NCBI GenBank assembly: GCA_020692205.1
Contig: JAIMKV010000002.1
Span: 1-64,000, forward strand
Direction: 5' to 3'
Length of the DNA: 64,000 nt
From: Myxosarcina sp. GA_180221_E-2-1-MAG-40_15
Lineage (GTDB): Bacteria; Cyanobacteriota; Cyanobacteriia; Cyanobacteriales; Xenococcaceae
Under the pieces are notes generated by a model, which was given only the letters and a program-made list of their open reading frames with translations, had not been told where the DNA came from and ran no database searches. This document shows positions 43,155-51,478 of this stretch, in pieces. The position numbers and the translations under genes were made by a program. Within the stretch, counting starts at the first letter, position 1, and each line of letters opens with the position of its first letter.

Positions 43155-43191
43155 AAAAAGCGATCGCACTTAGTAGGTGCGATCGCTTTTT
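43155..43191. terminator. HIP1-built bidirectional terminator hairpin
   Basis: A perfect 15-bp inverted repeat (43155-43169 with 43177-43191) is built on two GCGATCGC octamers, with a TTAGTAG loop and A-run/T-run flanks. It sits between the convergent ends of higA (43124) and the oxidoreductase gene (43201), so it can terminate both. Confidence 0.85.
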
Positions 43192-43200
43192 GTTTGAGAA

Positions 43201-44202
43201 TTACTTAACAAACTGAGGCATGATTTCTGCTGCGGTAAATAAACCCGTAATCCCCCGACGATTTAACGCCATTCCCGCCTTAAGATAACCAAAAGCAGGG
43301 CCACAAACATTAGCAGCCATACTGGTTTCATCACCCAAAGTAAAGGTGTGAGTAGAGATTTTACCTTCAAAAGTGCGTCCTGTAACTTTGACATTGGTAC
43401 TTAGCGGTTTTTTCGGGTTACGAGTGTCTACTACACCCCCTACAGTAACGCGATCGCGATCGCAAACGCCTGCCAACTCCAGCATGATATCATCTGCGTG
43501 TTCCATGTTTTCTAGGGAGATAATGCCGTCGGTTTTGTCTAGTAGTGTAGCAACTTCCGCATCGCTCATTGCTCTGGCTTGTTCTACATCATATCCAGGC
43601 ATATGAGCAATATCTTCTCTAATAGTGGCGCGGTATGCTTCCCAATTAGCAATTCCTACCCCAAACGTGATCTTGACACTATGAATTTCGGCATAACTTT
43701 GAGCCGCCACTACCGCCGCCGCAGTTAATAAACCAGGAGTTGCGCCACAACCTGTCAAGTAAGTGATTCCTGCTTTTGCCAAGTTGGACTGAAGTTCTAA
43801 CAACTGTTCCACCGCACTAGTACGCTTAAGAGCGTCTACTAACACTCCTTGCCAGCCAGATTTGATAAATTGCTGGGCTACCTCTGCCATGAAGGTATTA
43901 GGTAAGTTAGGCAAAGCCAAGAAATAGCCGTCAACTACCGCATTGTCAATCACATCCTGAATGCTGTTACTACTAAGAACACCATAATTAGGCGAATATC
44001 CTACAGTATTGCGATCGCGATAAGTAGAAATTGCCGCATCTATGTTTAATCCAGCAGGATCGTAAATATAGCCTTGATGATCTGCTGCTGCAACTAGGTT
44101 CATTTCTTGTTTGGTAGCTAATATCTTTGCTGCTGCTTGTCCTAAACCACCAAAACCCAATACGCCAACTTGAATCGGCTTAACTGCTTTATTTATCATC
44201 AT
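43201..44202 (-). CDS. Saccharopine dehydrogenase-like oxidoreductase
   Basis: A 333-residue NAD(P)-dependent oxidoreductase with an N-terminal Rossmann fold: [19 protein letters not shown] contains GxGxxG-like glycines. [16 protein letters not shown] motif and a C-terminal alpha/beta domain with [19 protein letters not shown] follow. The family is common in cyanobacteria and annotated by similarity to saccharopine dehydrogenase, but a lysine-pathway role is not shown, and the real substrate is unknown. The protein begins ATG-ATG at 44202; either can be used. It stands alone and shares its terminator with higA. Confidence 0.8.
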   Translation of the reverse strand: MMINKAVKPIQVGVLGFGGLGQAAAKILATKQEMNLVAAADHQGYIYDPAGLNIDAAISTYRDRNTVGYSPNYGVLSSNSIQDVIDNAVVDGYFLALPNLPNTFMAEVAQQFIKSGWQGVLVDALKRTSAVEQLLELQSNLAKAGITYLTGCGATPGLLTAAAVVAAQSYAEIHSVKITFGVGIANWEAYRATIREDIAHMPGYDVEQARAMSDAEVATLLDKTDGIISLENMEHADDIMLELAGVCDRDRVTVGGVVDTRNPKKPLSTNVKVTGRTFEGKISTHTFTLGDETSMAANVCGPAFGYLKAGMALNRRGITGLFTAAEIMPQFVK

Positions 44203-44548
44203 TTCTGGCTTTAACTTGAATACATAACAAATTGTATGATCTCAAGCTCATTCCATTGAATAAATTAACAGTTATCTTTGCTTCCTGATTAGTTTATCGA
44301 TCTTTTTTTAAGGATTGTGTTTTTTTGTTAAGAAAATCTTTTTAAGCTACGCTTACCCCTTGACTCTCAAGTTAGTTTACGGAAAACTTAAACTATGCCC
44401 AAGTGATTAATTCAATCATTGTTAATCTTTAATAAGATTTTTAGAGAATTAAGTCAAGAACTCAAAATATCTATAACGAGAACGATATAACAAAAACTAG
44501 TGATTTAGTAGGCTAATAATCAGGTTAATGCTAGGCGATCGCAAATAA
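44203..44548. other. Divergent promoter region before the Ycf35 operon
   Basis: This 346-base gap must hold the promoters of the oxidoreductase and of the DUF2997 operon. It is AT-rich with no clear consensus box. A HIP1 site is 7 bases before the DUF2997 start. No coding frame is supported. Confidence 0.45.
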
Positions 44549-44758
44549 ATGGAAACACTAGAATTTATTATTTATCCCGATGGTCGGGTCAAAGAGACGG
44601 TTACAGGTATTGTTGGTTCATCGTGCCAAGAGGTAACAGCAGCAATAGAGCAGCAATTAGGAGTTGTAATTGAGCAAAAGCCAACTTCTGACTATTATGC
44701 TCAAAATCAGCTTACCTCAGCTCAGGTAGTTGCTCAGAGCAACTTCAGCGACTGGTAA
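44549..44758 (+). CDS. DUF2997 family protein
   Basis: A 69-residue soluble protein. The N-terminal ETLEFIIYPDGRVKETVTGI and the CQEVTAAIEQQLG helix match the DUF2997 pattern. The family is small and widespread in cyanobacteria and often lies beside Ycf35. Its function is unknown. It starts the three-gene unit DUF2997, Ycf35 and ferredoxin, with 57 bases to the next gene. The ATG at 44549 follows a HIP1 site and lacks a clear ribosome site. Confidence 0.85.
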   Translation: METLEFIIYPDGRVKETVTGIVGSSCQEVTAAIEQQLGVVIEQKPTSDYYAQNQLTSAQVVAQSNFSDW

Positions 44759-44815
44759 TTTAATCAAATAGCTTTTATTATTATCCATTTCAATTTAACT
44801 TTATCGAGGAAATTT

Positions 44816-45202
44816 ATGTCACATTTTAGCAACATCAAAACTAAGATTCGCAATTTGGATTCTCTCAAAGCAGCACTTCAAGATCTAAACGTGGATTGGA
44901 AAAATAAACCTGGAACTGTTCGAGGTTATCAGGGTCAAACTCATCAAGCAGATGTAGTCATAGAACAAAATAACGACTATGATTTTGGATTTAGCTGGAA
45001 TGGTAACGAATATGAACTTGTGGCAGATTTACAGTACTGGCAACAGCCATTAACCGTTGATGGTTTTCTGCGTCAAGTCACTCAACGTTATGCTTATCAC
45101 ACCGTGGTCAATGAAACCGCTGAGCAAGGATTTACCATTACCGAACAAGCCAAAAATCAAGATGGTTCAATTCGCCTAGTTGTTCAACGCTGGAGCGCGT
45201 AA
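44816..45202 (+). CDS. ycf35: Ycf35 (DUF1257) family protein
   Basis: A 128-residue protein, also encoded in many red-algal plastid genomes. It begins SHFSNIKTKIRNLDSLKAAL and ends VVQRWSA; both fit the family. Conserved strands include YDFGFSWNGNEYELVADLQYW. No catalytic residues are known, and the function is unresolved. An AGGAAA ribosome site precedes the ATG. Its stop shares an A with the ferredoxin start (TAATG), which implies translational coupling. Confidence 0.92.
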   Translation: MSHFSNIKTKIRNLDSLKAALQDLNVDWKNKPGTVRGYQGQTHQADVVIEQNNDYDFGFSWNGNEYELVADLQYWQQPLTVDGFLRQVTQRYAYHTVVNETAEQGFTITEQAKNQDGSIRLVVQRWSA

Positions 45203-45564
45203 TGACTGGTTTTTCTGAGATTGAGCCAAATGGTTTTGAGCCAGAATTGGGCGGAGTTTGGCGACAAAAAGGTGTGTATGTAGACGAAAATATTTGTATT
45301 GGGTGCAAAAATTGCACCCATGTAGCGACAAATACTTTTTATATTGAACCAGACCACGGAAGAGCTAGAGTATTTAATCAGGATGGAGATGCCAAAGAGT
45401 TAGTTGAAGAAGCAATGGATACTTGTCCTGTTAACTGCATTCATTGGCTAGACTATACCGAACTCAAGCAAATGGAAAGCGAACGAAGGAACCAAGTTAT
45501 TCAAAGTTTGGCGATTCCGCCTAATATGAGGCGATCGCAAATAGTCAAGCGTTCCCTGCTTTGA
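45202..45564 (+). CDS. [4Fe-4S] ferredoxin
   Basis: A 120-residue ferredoxin with one clear cluster motif: C32, C35 and C38 in CIGCKNC, and C75 in DTCPVNC as the fourth ligand, with C79 as an extra cysteine. An N-terminal extension of about 25 residues and a C-terminal helix surround the cluster fold. It would carry electrons at low potential; the partner is not shown. Coupling to ycf35 (one-base overlap) suggests that the two act together. A repeat element begins at its stop codon. Confidence 0.88.
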   Translation: MTGFSEIEPNGFEPELGGVWRQKGVYVDENICIGCKNCTHVATNTFYIEPDHGRARVFNQDGDAKELVEEAMDTCPVNCIHWLDYTELKQMESERRNQVIQSLAIPPNMRRSQIVKRSLL

Positions 45565-45650
45565 AAAGGCAGGGCTTGCCCTAAAGGACTCGCTTTCCTA
45601 AAGGACTAACTTCGTGTCGCGCATCGCGCTTGACTGCCTTCCGCGGTCAG
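45565..45650 (+). repeat. Interspersed palindromic repeat, copy B
   Basis: Begins at the ferredoxin stop and shares with the inverted copy at 36679-36771 the elements GGGCTTGCCCTAAAGGA, TAAAGGACTA, GTCGCG, GCATCGCG and a GCGGTCA end. It is rich in short inverted repeats. Confidence 0.7.
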
Positions 45651-45724
45651 AAAACAAAGCTTTCTCAACTTGTAACCAATTAAACCCCCTAATAAAACCA
45701 ACCACCTAATAAAACCAATGATTA

Positions 45725-45756
45725 CCCTGAATGCCAACCAGCACGCAGGGTTTTTT
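45725..45756 (+). terminator. Terminator after the ferredoxin operon
   Basis: CCCTG and CAGGG (45725-45729 with 45746-45750) form a stem with a second TGC/GCA pairing inside, followed by six T. It overlaps the end of the convergent SGNH-like gene. Confidence 0.65.
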
Positions 45757-46897
45757 ACTGAACCAGATCAATTGATATCTCGGGGTTGTCATCCCAACGC
45801 TCTAATTCATTATGTTCGACCAAAAATTCTCGTAATTTTTGCCGATATATTTGTCGATAATCATTAAAACCATATTGATCTATCCTAATGCCAAAATTAT
45901 GATCGGGGTTACCTTGTAAAACTTCTGCAATCCAATTGTTGGCTTTAACTGAATAATGGCTGCCATCAAAAGTAAGATCTGGATTCTTGGTAACTTCTGA
46001 CGGGATAGAGAAATCATACATCGCGTCAAAACTTTGAGATAGCTGGTAAAAAGCCGATAGATGACAATCCATCAATCCTCTGCCATAAGTATCATTAATC
46101 ATGCCCCAAGCAGATATTGGTGGCACATAGGCAATAAATTTAGCGTTAGGAAAAAACTCTTTAAGACTGACAAATGTTGCTACCGAGGATAAATCGCACC
46201 TTTGTAAGGATGCAGGCTTATAAAATTCTGGCGTATAAGTCGGAGGAGCAGCAAAATCCACTGGTTCAAAACCACGGTCATAATAATTCCCAGGATCAGG
46301 ACTAATTCCTAGTAAAGTCATGCTGGAAAATAGCAAAACATCAGCCGATAAATAAGCTGCTAAAGGAGACTTCGTCTGAAGACTGTCAATTAAAACTGGC
46401 TGCTTTTCTTTCCTTTCTTTCTCGACGAAATTTAAGCCATCTACGCCAAGATAAACCACTTTAGGTTCAATGCCTTCTTTTTGCAGGAAATCGGCGTAAC
46501 TAACGAAGTCTGGTATTTCTCCACCCTTAAGAGCATAATTAAAACACTTATTATTAGTAAAATTTGATGCTCTTAATGCAGTAACTCTAGAACTACCCAA
46601 GATTATACAGTCATATTTCACCTGTTCTTTAGTTCTCAAAAAAAGATTAGTTTTAGTAATTCTTTCGTTAAAAGCAAAATTTTTACCAGTCAAAATATTT
46701 CCATGACTATACCACAAGGGATCGATCAACCAGTTTATGCCCGCCACAGAACCTAACAATAAAAAAGTTACTAGTCCATAAAGACCGAAACTAAACTTTG
46801 TATCTGTATCTTGTTGGGCGACTTGAAGAACGGAGATTACTGGAGATTTGCGGTTACCTAATTTAAGAAATCCGATGGCAGCACTTCTGAGATTCAT
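45755..46897 (-). CDS. SGNH-like/AlgX-DltD-type surface polysaccharide modification protein
   Basis: A 380-residue protein with one membrane helix near residues 36-56 and a large exported domain. The serine in IILGSSRVTAL and the Asp-His pair in FDGSHYS correspond to the catalytic triad of SGNH-type acyltransferases that work with MBOAT proteins (DltD, AlgX, PatB). The partner MBOAT gene lies just upstream in the transcript, 38 bases away. Together they would move acetyl groups onto an extracellular polymer. The overall family assignment is by motifs and context, so the name is functional rather than certain. It is the last gene of the cluster. Confidence 0.72.
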   Translation of the reverse strand: MNLRSAAIGFLKLGNRKSPVISVLQVAQQDTDTKFSFGLYGLVTFLLLGSVAGINWLIDPLWYSHGNILTGKNFAFNERITKTNLFLRTKEQVKYDCIILGSSRVTALRASNFTNNKCFNYALKGGEIPDFVSYADFLQKEGIEPKVVYLGVDGLNFVEKERKEKQPVLIDSLQTKSPLAAYLSADVLLFSSMTLLGISPDPGNYYDRGFEPVDFAAPPTYTPEFYKPASLQRCDLSSVATFVSLKEFFPNAKFIAYVPPISAWGMINDTYGRGLMDCHLSAFYQLSQSFDAMYDFSIPSEVTKNPDLTFDGSHYSVKANNWIAEVLQGNPDHNFGIRIDQYGFNDYRQIYRQKLREFLVEHNELERWDDNPEISIDLVQ

Positions 46898-46935
46898 TTT
46901 TATCTAGTTACAGTATAAAGTATATGTTTTAGAAA

Positions 46936-48519
46936 CTAAAATTGGAAATACAAAAATTCGCTTACTCTAGAAAAACAGAGTAAAGAAAGTGAAGTTAATC
47001 CGGCGATAATTACTGTCCAAATTCGGTTTGGTCTCCAAGACAAAGACTGCCAAAATTTCTGTTGCCATTGCGGTTGATTATATTCAATCGACTCGGTTAA
47101 CGCTGGATTATATTTGCCCATCCACTGTTGAGTATTAGGAGTAAACCAAGCGACTATCAATAAGATCATGATACCGAAGGTAGAGTATTTCTGACTGATG
47201 CCCACGTTAACGGTAAATCCTAAAAATCCTACCCCAAAATTCCTGAGAAAGCTGAGATAAGGAGCTAAGAAGTCTGGTAACTCTACACCATTAAAGCCAA
47301 ACATTGACATCAACATAGAGGTTGCAGTTTCAAAATTATTAGCTTTAAAAAAGACCCAGGAAATTACAACAGCAATAAAGGTTACAATCCATCCAGTACC
47401 GCGGAGTAGCCAATTATCATTCTTTAAATTATGTCCTAATCCTTGGCGAATTGAACGATATAAATGATTGATTACTAGATAAAAGCCATGTAAACCACCC
47501 CAAAAGATAAAAGTCCAACCAGCACCATGCCATAAACCTCCCAACAGCATAGTAATAAATAAATTAGAATAGCGCCTGAATTCTCCTTTACGACTTCCTC
47601 CCAAAGGTATATATAAGTAATCGCGCAGGAAGTGAGAAAGGGTAATGTGCCATCTGCGCCAAAAATCTACAATACTAATAGCTTTGTAAGGTGAATTAAA
47701 ATTTAATGGCAGTCTAATATTGAACATATATGCTGCACCAATTGCCATGTCAGAATAGCCAGAAAAATCGAAATAAAGCTGTAGGGTATAACCTAACGCA
47801 CCAACCCAAGATTCAGAGAAGGTAAGGTCAATCCCTTGAGATGCCGCGGCAAAAGCCAAATTAGAATATTCAGCAATGCGATCGGCAAATATAACTTTTT
47901 TAAATAAACCAACTATAAAAACTGTTAAACCAATAGACAAAGTTCTTTGACTAAATTTATAAACCGATGCTGTTTCAAATTGTGGTAGTACTTCTCTGTG
48001 ATGTACGATCGGACCTGCAATTAACTGAGGAAAAAAACAAACAAACAAGATATATTTGCTTAGGTTGTATTCTTTGGTTTCTCCTCTATAGGCATCAACT
48101 AAATAAGCAATTTGTTGGAAGGTGAAAAAAGAAATTGCCAGTGGAATTACCACAGAAGGTAAAGCAAAATTTGTGCCGACAAACTGATTTATGTTGCTAA
48201 TCAAAAAGTTGGAATATTTGAAATAGCTAATCAATCCTAAATTTAAAGCAATTCCTAGACCAAATACTATTTTTTTAACTGTTGGTTTCGTGATTATATT
48301 ACTGAGTAAGTAACCTAAATAGTAATTGACGGCAATTGACAATAAAATTAATGGTAGATTCAAAGGTTTCCATCTGCCATAAAAGACTAAGGAAGCAAAG
48401 ACTAACCAGAGAATCGGTAATTGCTGCTTAACATTTTTATTACTTTTACCAATCACAAAAAACCCGATTAAGGTAATAGGTAAAAATAATAAAATAAACT
48501 CAAAAGAATTAAAAAGCAT
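46936..48519 (-). CDS. MBOAT-family O-acyltransferase (AlgI/DltB-like)
   Basis: A 527-residue integral membrane protein with about a dozen helices. The family core is YFDFSGYSDMAIGAAYMFNI, the DFWRRWHITLSHFLRDYLYIPLGGSRKG region (read in parts) and LLGGLWHGAGWTFIFWGGLHG with the catalytic histidine. These enzymes pass acyl groups, usually acetyl, across the membrane to a periplasmic transferase. The next gene encodes the likely SGNH partner. Context suggests acetylation of the cluster's polysaccharide. The ATG is at 48519; 125 bases separate it from the flippase gene. Confidence 0.92.
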   Translation of the reverse strand: MLFNSFEFILLFLPITLIGFFVIGKSNKNVKQQLPILWLVFASLVFYGRWKPLNLPLILLSIAVNYYLGYLLSNIITKPTVKKIVFGLGIALNLGLISYFKYSNFLISNINQFVGTNFALPSVVIPLAISFFTFQQIAYLVDAYRGETKEYNLSKYILFVCFFPQLIAGPIVHHREVLPQFETASVYKFSQRTLSIGLTVFIVGLFKKVIFADRIAEYSNLAFAAASQGIDLTFSESWVGALGYTLQLYFDFSGYSDMAIGAAYMFNIRLPLNFNSPYKAISIVDFWRRWHITLSHFLRDYLYIPLGGSRKGEFRRYSNLFITMLLGGLWHGAGWTFIFWGGLHGFYLVINHLYRSIRQGLGHNLKNDNWLLRGTGWIVTFIAVVISWVFFKANNFETATSMLMSMFGFNGVELPDFLAPYLSFLRNFGVGFLGFTVNVGISQKYSTFGIMILLIVAWFTPNTQQWMGKYNPALTESIEYNQPQWQQKFWQSLSWRPNRIWTVIIAGLTSLSLLCFSRVSEFLYFQF

Positions 48520-48644
48520 GATTTTAATTTAAAATATTTGGAGGTGTTTACTGTTGGCTTTTCTGCGTTACTTTGAAAATCCAGAAAAACAGCTTATTGT
48601 TTAAGATTAATTATCTAAAGATATTATGTATTTATCTGAATTAT

Positions 48645-49937
48645 TTATCCATGTAAATAGTCTTGCTTGGTTTCTTGGCGATACAATAAAATAACTATGA
48701 TCCACAAGCAAACTAGACGCAGAGAATCGGAAATCAAAGTAGCCCAAGCTGCACCTTGCCAAGAAAACTTAGGAATCAGCCATATATTTAACAAAACATT
48801 AAGAATTGCAGCTGCCACCTGCACTATGCTGCGAGCTTTCTGATGTCCAGAACCAGTTAGGGTATCTGCTGCTAAATACTGAAAGGTAGCGATCGCTGGA
48901 AGAGGAGATAACCACAGTAGAGCTGCAATTGCCTCGCGATATTCTTCGCCCAAAATTACGGGGATAAAAGGAGCTAAAATCCAAAAGCCAATGACTGTGG
49001 CGATCGCATATAAAGTCAAGATAGGCAGTAAGCGTTTGGCAAAACCTAAACTTCCTTTGACTCCTGATACTCCATGCTGAAAAAATCTGGTGTAGGTGGC
49101 ACCAGATAATGCTAGTAAAGGAACATTGCCAACATCAATAAAACGATAAGCAGAACCGTAAATACCTGCAGCACCAACACTTGCTAGCTTTCCTAGCATT
49201 GACTTATCTAAATTAGCGTTAATGTTACTTGCTGAGGCACTAATAGAGAAATATATTCCCTGAGTAAGATTAGATTTTAATTCAGACAGCGCAGGGCGCG
49301 GAGAACCGATCATTTTATTGACTAAAATAATGGTAACTATAGCCATAGTTGCCGAGCTAATAAAATATAAATAACCCCACGTAGTAACTCCAGGATTAGT
49401 AAAAAATACTGCTAAAGATAACGCAGCTAATAGCTTGCTACAGGTACTTAAAATTCCTAACTGCGCTGTTTTATTGACCATATCTACTGCCATTAAAGCC
49501 TTAAATCCCAAGTCCAAAAGTGCTAAGCAAATTAAGTCAGCTAGCAGAATAAGTAATATTGCTACCCACTGAACATCTCTAGGAAATAGTAATGGAGAGA
49601 GCAGCAAAAGAATAATAATAAAAAAAGTCCCATTAGCAGTTAGCAAGACTAAACCATTACCCCAATAAGTATTAAAAGTTGCTCTATTAACCGAAACATT
49701 CTTGATCAATAAGTGTTCTCCTCCCAGAGAAGTAAAAGGAAAAATAATGGACGCTGTAGCAGTAATTACAATAAATGAGCCATAGTTTTCTTTGCCCAAT
49801 AAACGAGCAACAATTATGAAATATGCTGCTTGCATTACTACGTTAAATATTTTGGAAAATAACATCCATAGGGTATCCCGTGCTAGACTACTGTCCAACA
49901 AATTAGCCACTTTAATTTTAATTTTTGTTAGATTCAT
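48645..49937 (-). CDS. Polysaccharide flippase (Wzx/MATE-like)
   Basis: A 430-residue membrane protein with about twelve helices, matching the polysaccharide biosynthesis protein/flippase fold. It begins with DTLWMLFSKIFNVVMQAAYFIIVARLLGKENYG, the usual first-helix signature (read in parts). Such proteins flip lipid-linked sugar units across the inner membrane. It lies between an O-antigen polymerase/ligase gene 24 bases upstream and the MBOAT gene, so a Wzx/Wzy pathway is likely. The specific repeat unit is unknown. Confidence 0.85.
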   Translation of the reverse strand: MNLTKIKIKVANLLDSSLARDTLWMLFSKIFNVVMQAAYFIIVARLLGKENYGSFIVITATASIIFPFTSLGGEHLLIKNVSVNRATFNTYWGNGLVLLTANGTFFIIILLLLSPLLFPRDVQWVAILLILLADLICLALLDLGFKALMAVDMVNKTAQLGILSTCSKLLAALSLAVFFTNPGVTTWGYLYFISSATMAIVTIILVNKMIGSPRPALSELKSNLTQGIYFSISASASNINANLDKSMLGKLASVGAAGIYGSAYRFIDVGNVPLLALSGATYTRFFQHGVSGVKGSLGFAKRLLPILTLYAIATVIGFWILAPFIPVILGEEYREAIAALLWLSPLPAIATFQYLAADTLTGSGHQKARSIVQVAAAILNVLLNIWLIPKFSWQGAAWATLISDSLRLVCLWIIVILLYRQETKQDYLHG

Positions 49938-49961
49938 AGTCTATATTTCATCTTCTTAAGA

Positions 49962-51245
49962 TTAAAGTACCAATTCTTCAGTAATGGTATATTTTTTGCT
50001 TTCGGCTATAGCTAAAGAGTAAGTTATCGCTGCGTATATCGCCCAAAAAGAGCTATTAAAACTAGATATTGTTCCTTCTGTTAAGTTAGACAATAAAATA
50101 TAAGTCAAAAACAAAAGAGGCCAAAATCCTTCTGGGGTATTGCTCTTTCTCAGTAATACTAAAGATTGCAGCACAGTACTAACAAAGCCAATAATAAAAA
50201 CGCCTAACCCCACCAAACCTATAGAGAGCCAAATATCCAAAAATCCATTATGAGCATAAATTACGGCTATTCTCATTGCCAATTGTACATAGCCAGAAGG
50301 ACCATCATATCCATTCCAAAATGCATCTAACCCATATCCCAACCAGGGACGTAATTGAATTTGATCCCAAACATATTGCCAGATGTATGTTCTACCAGAC
50401 AAAGTTGTATCTTTCCCTACAAAATCAAATAAAGAGTCCGAACCAACATATCCTGCAACCACAATTAAACCCACAAAGCCAAGAAGAGTTGCAGCTAATA
50501 TGGCTGAAACCATCACCTCATAACGCCATCTGAAAATACGATAAATCAAACATAAGATCAGCATTAATCCAAAAGTTCCCAAAGCGGTTGTAGATTGAGA
50601 CATAACCATTGCGCCGCAGTTTAGAACTAACAAACACCAGTAAAGCCAACTGTAAGTTCCTCCACGAAAAGCACTCAGCAAGAAAATTACTCCTCCAGGA
50701 GCCATAAAGGCGCCAAATTGATTTTTGTGAGTAAATACTCCTCGTAAAGCACCCTCATGAACGCCACCCATAATGCCATATTTAGGAATTACAATTGCAA
50801 ATAAAATACTTAAAATCAGCAGTAATCCATAAATCCAGTTAAGCAGCTGCATTTGTTCGGCAAGAGTGTAGCGAGTTGCCACATATAAACCAATACCAGT
50901 AGTTCCAATCGCATAAATACTAAATCTTAGAGTCTGGTCAGGATTAATTGACCAAAAGTAAGAAAAACAAATAATTCCGAGCAAAATCAAAATTAATACA
51001 TTACTAGAAAATGCTGCCAAAGATCTTTTCCACCTCATCGCTAGTAGTACAAATATCACTAGATAAATGAAGACTGAAATTTTAGCGTTAATCGAAAGAT
51101 CGAGACTAGTTACATCGATACCATCACCTTCGTTAATTCCTCCAGTTAATAGTAAAGGGATAATAGCTTGAGACACATGAATTAGAGACAAGATAGTGAA
51201 AACAAATTCAAAATATTTTAAAATATTACTCTTGCTTTTGAACAT
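49962..51245 (-). CDS. O-antigen ligase/polymerase-family membrane protein
   Basis: A 427-residue membrane protein with about ten to twelve helices. The periplasmic loop contains GVFTHKNQFGAFMAPGGVIF, and a later RPWLGYGLDAFW stretch carries the arginine typical of the family. It could be a Wzy polymerase or a WaaL-type ligase; the two cannot be separated by sequence alone. It lies in the polysaccharide cluster next to the flippase. The gap to the upstream gene is 233 bases, so an extra promoter is possible. Confidence 0.83.
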   Translation of the reverse strand: MFKSKSNILKYFEFVFTILSLIHVSQAIIPLLLTGGINEGDGIDVTSLDLSINAKISVFIYLVIFVLLAMRWKRSLAAFSSNVLILILLGIICFSYFWSINPDQTLRFSIYAIGTTGIGLYVATRYTLAEQMQLLNWIYGLLLILSILFAIVIPKYGIMGGVHEGALRGVFTHKNQFGAFMAPGGVIFLLSAFRGGTYSWLYWCLLVLNCGAMVMSQSTTALGTFGLMLILCLIYRIFRWRYEVMVSAILAATLLGFVGLIVVAGYVGSDSLFDFVGKDTTLSGRTYIWQYVWDQIQLRPWLGYGLDAFWNGYDGPSGYVQLAMRIAVIYAHNGFLDIWLSIGLVGLGVFIIGFVSTVLQSLVLLRKSNTPEGFWPLLFLTYILLSNLTEGTISSFNSSFWAIYAAITYSLAIAESKKYTITEELVL

Positions 51246-51478
51246 AAATATGAATGTTATGGATTTAAAAGTTGTTAACGATTTGAGTTACTGTCAGTCT
51301 TATGTGTTTACTTGAAGAAAATTACTACTATGGTAGTCTTAAATTATTTTGTATTATGACTATAGCAATTAGAGTCTAAACAGATAGGTTTTTTCTAGTG
51401 AGCCTGACACCATCAAAAGTTATTTCTTATTCTTAGCAAAACCCAGATCAATCTGAGTTTTGCTAAATTAAAGTATAC

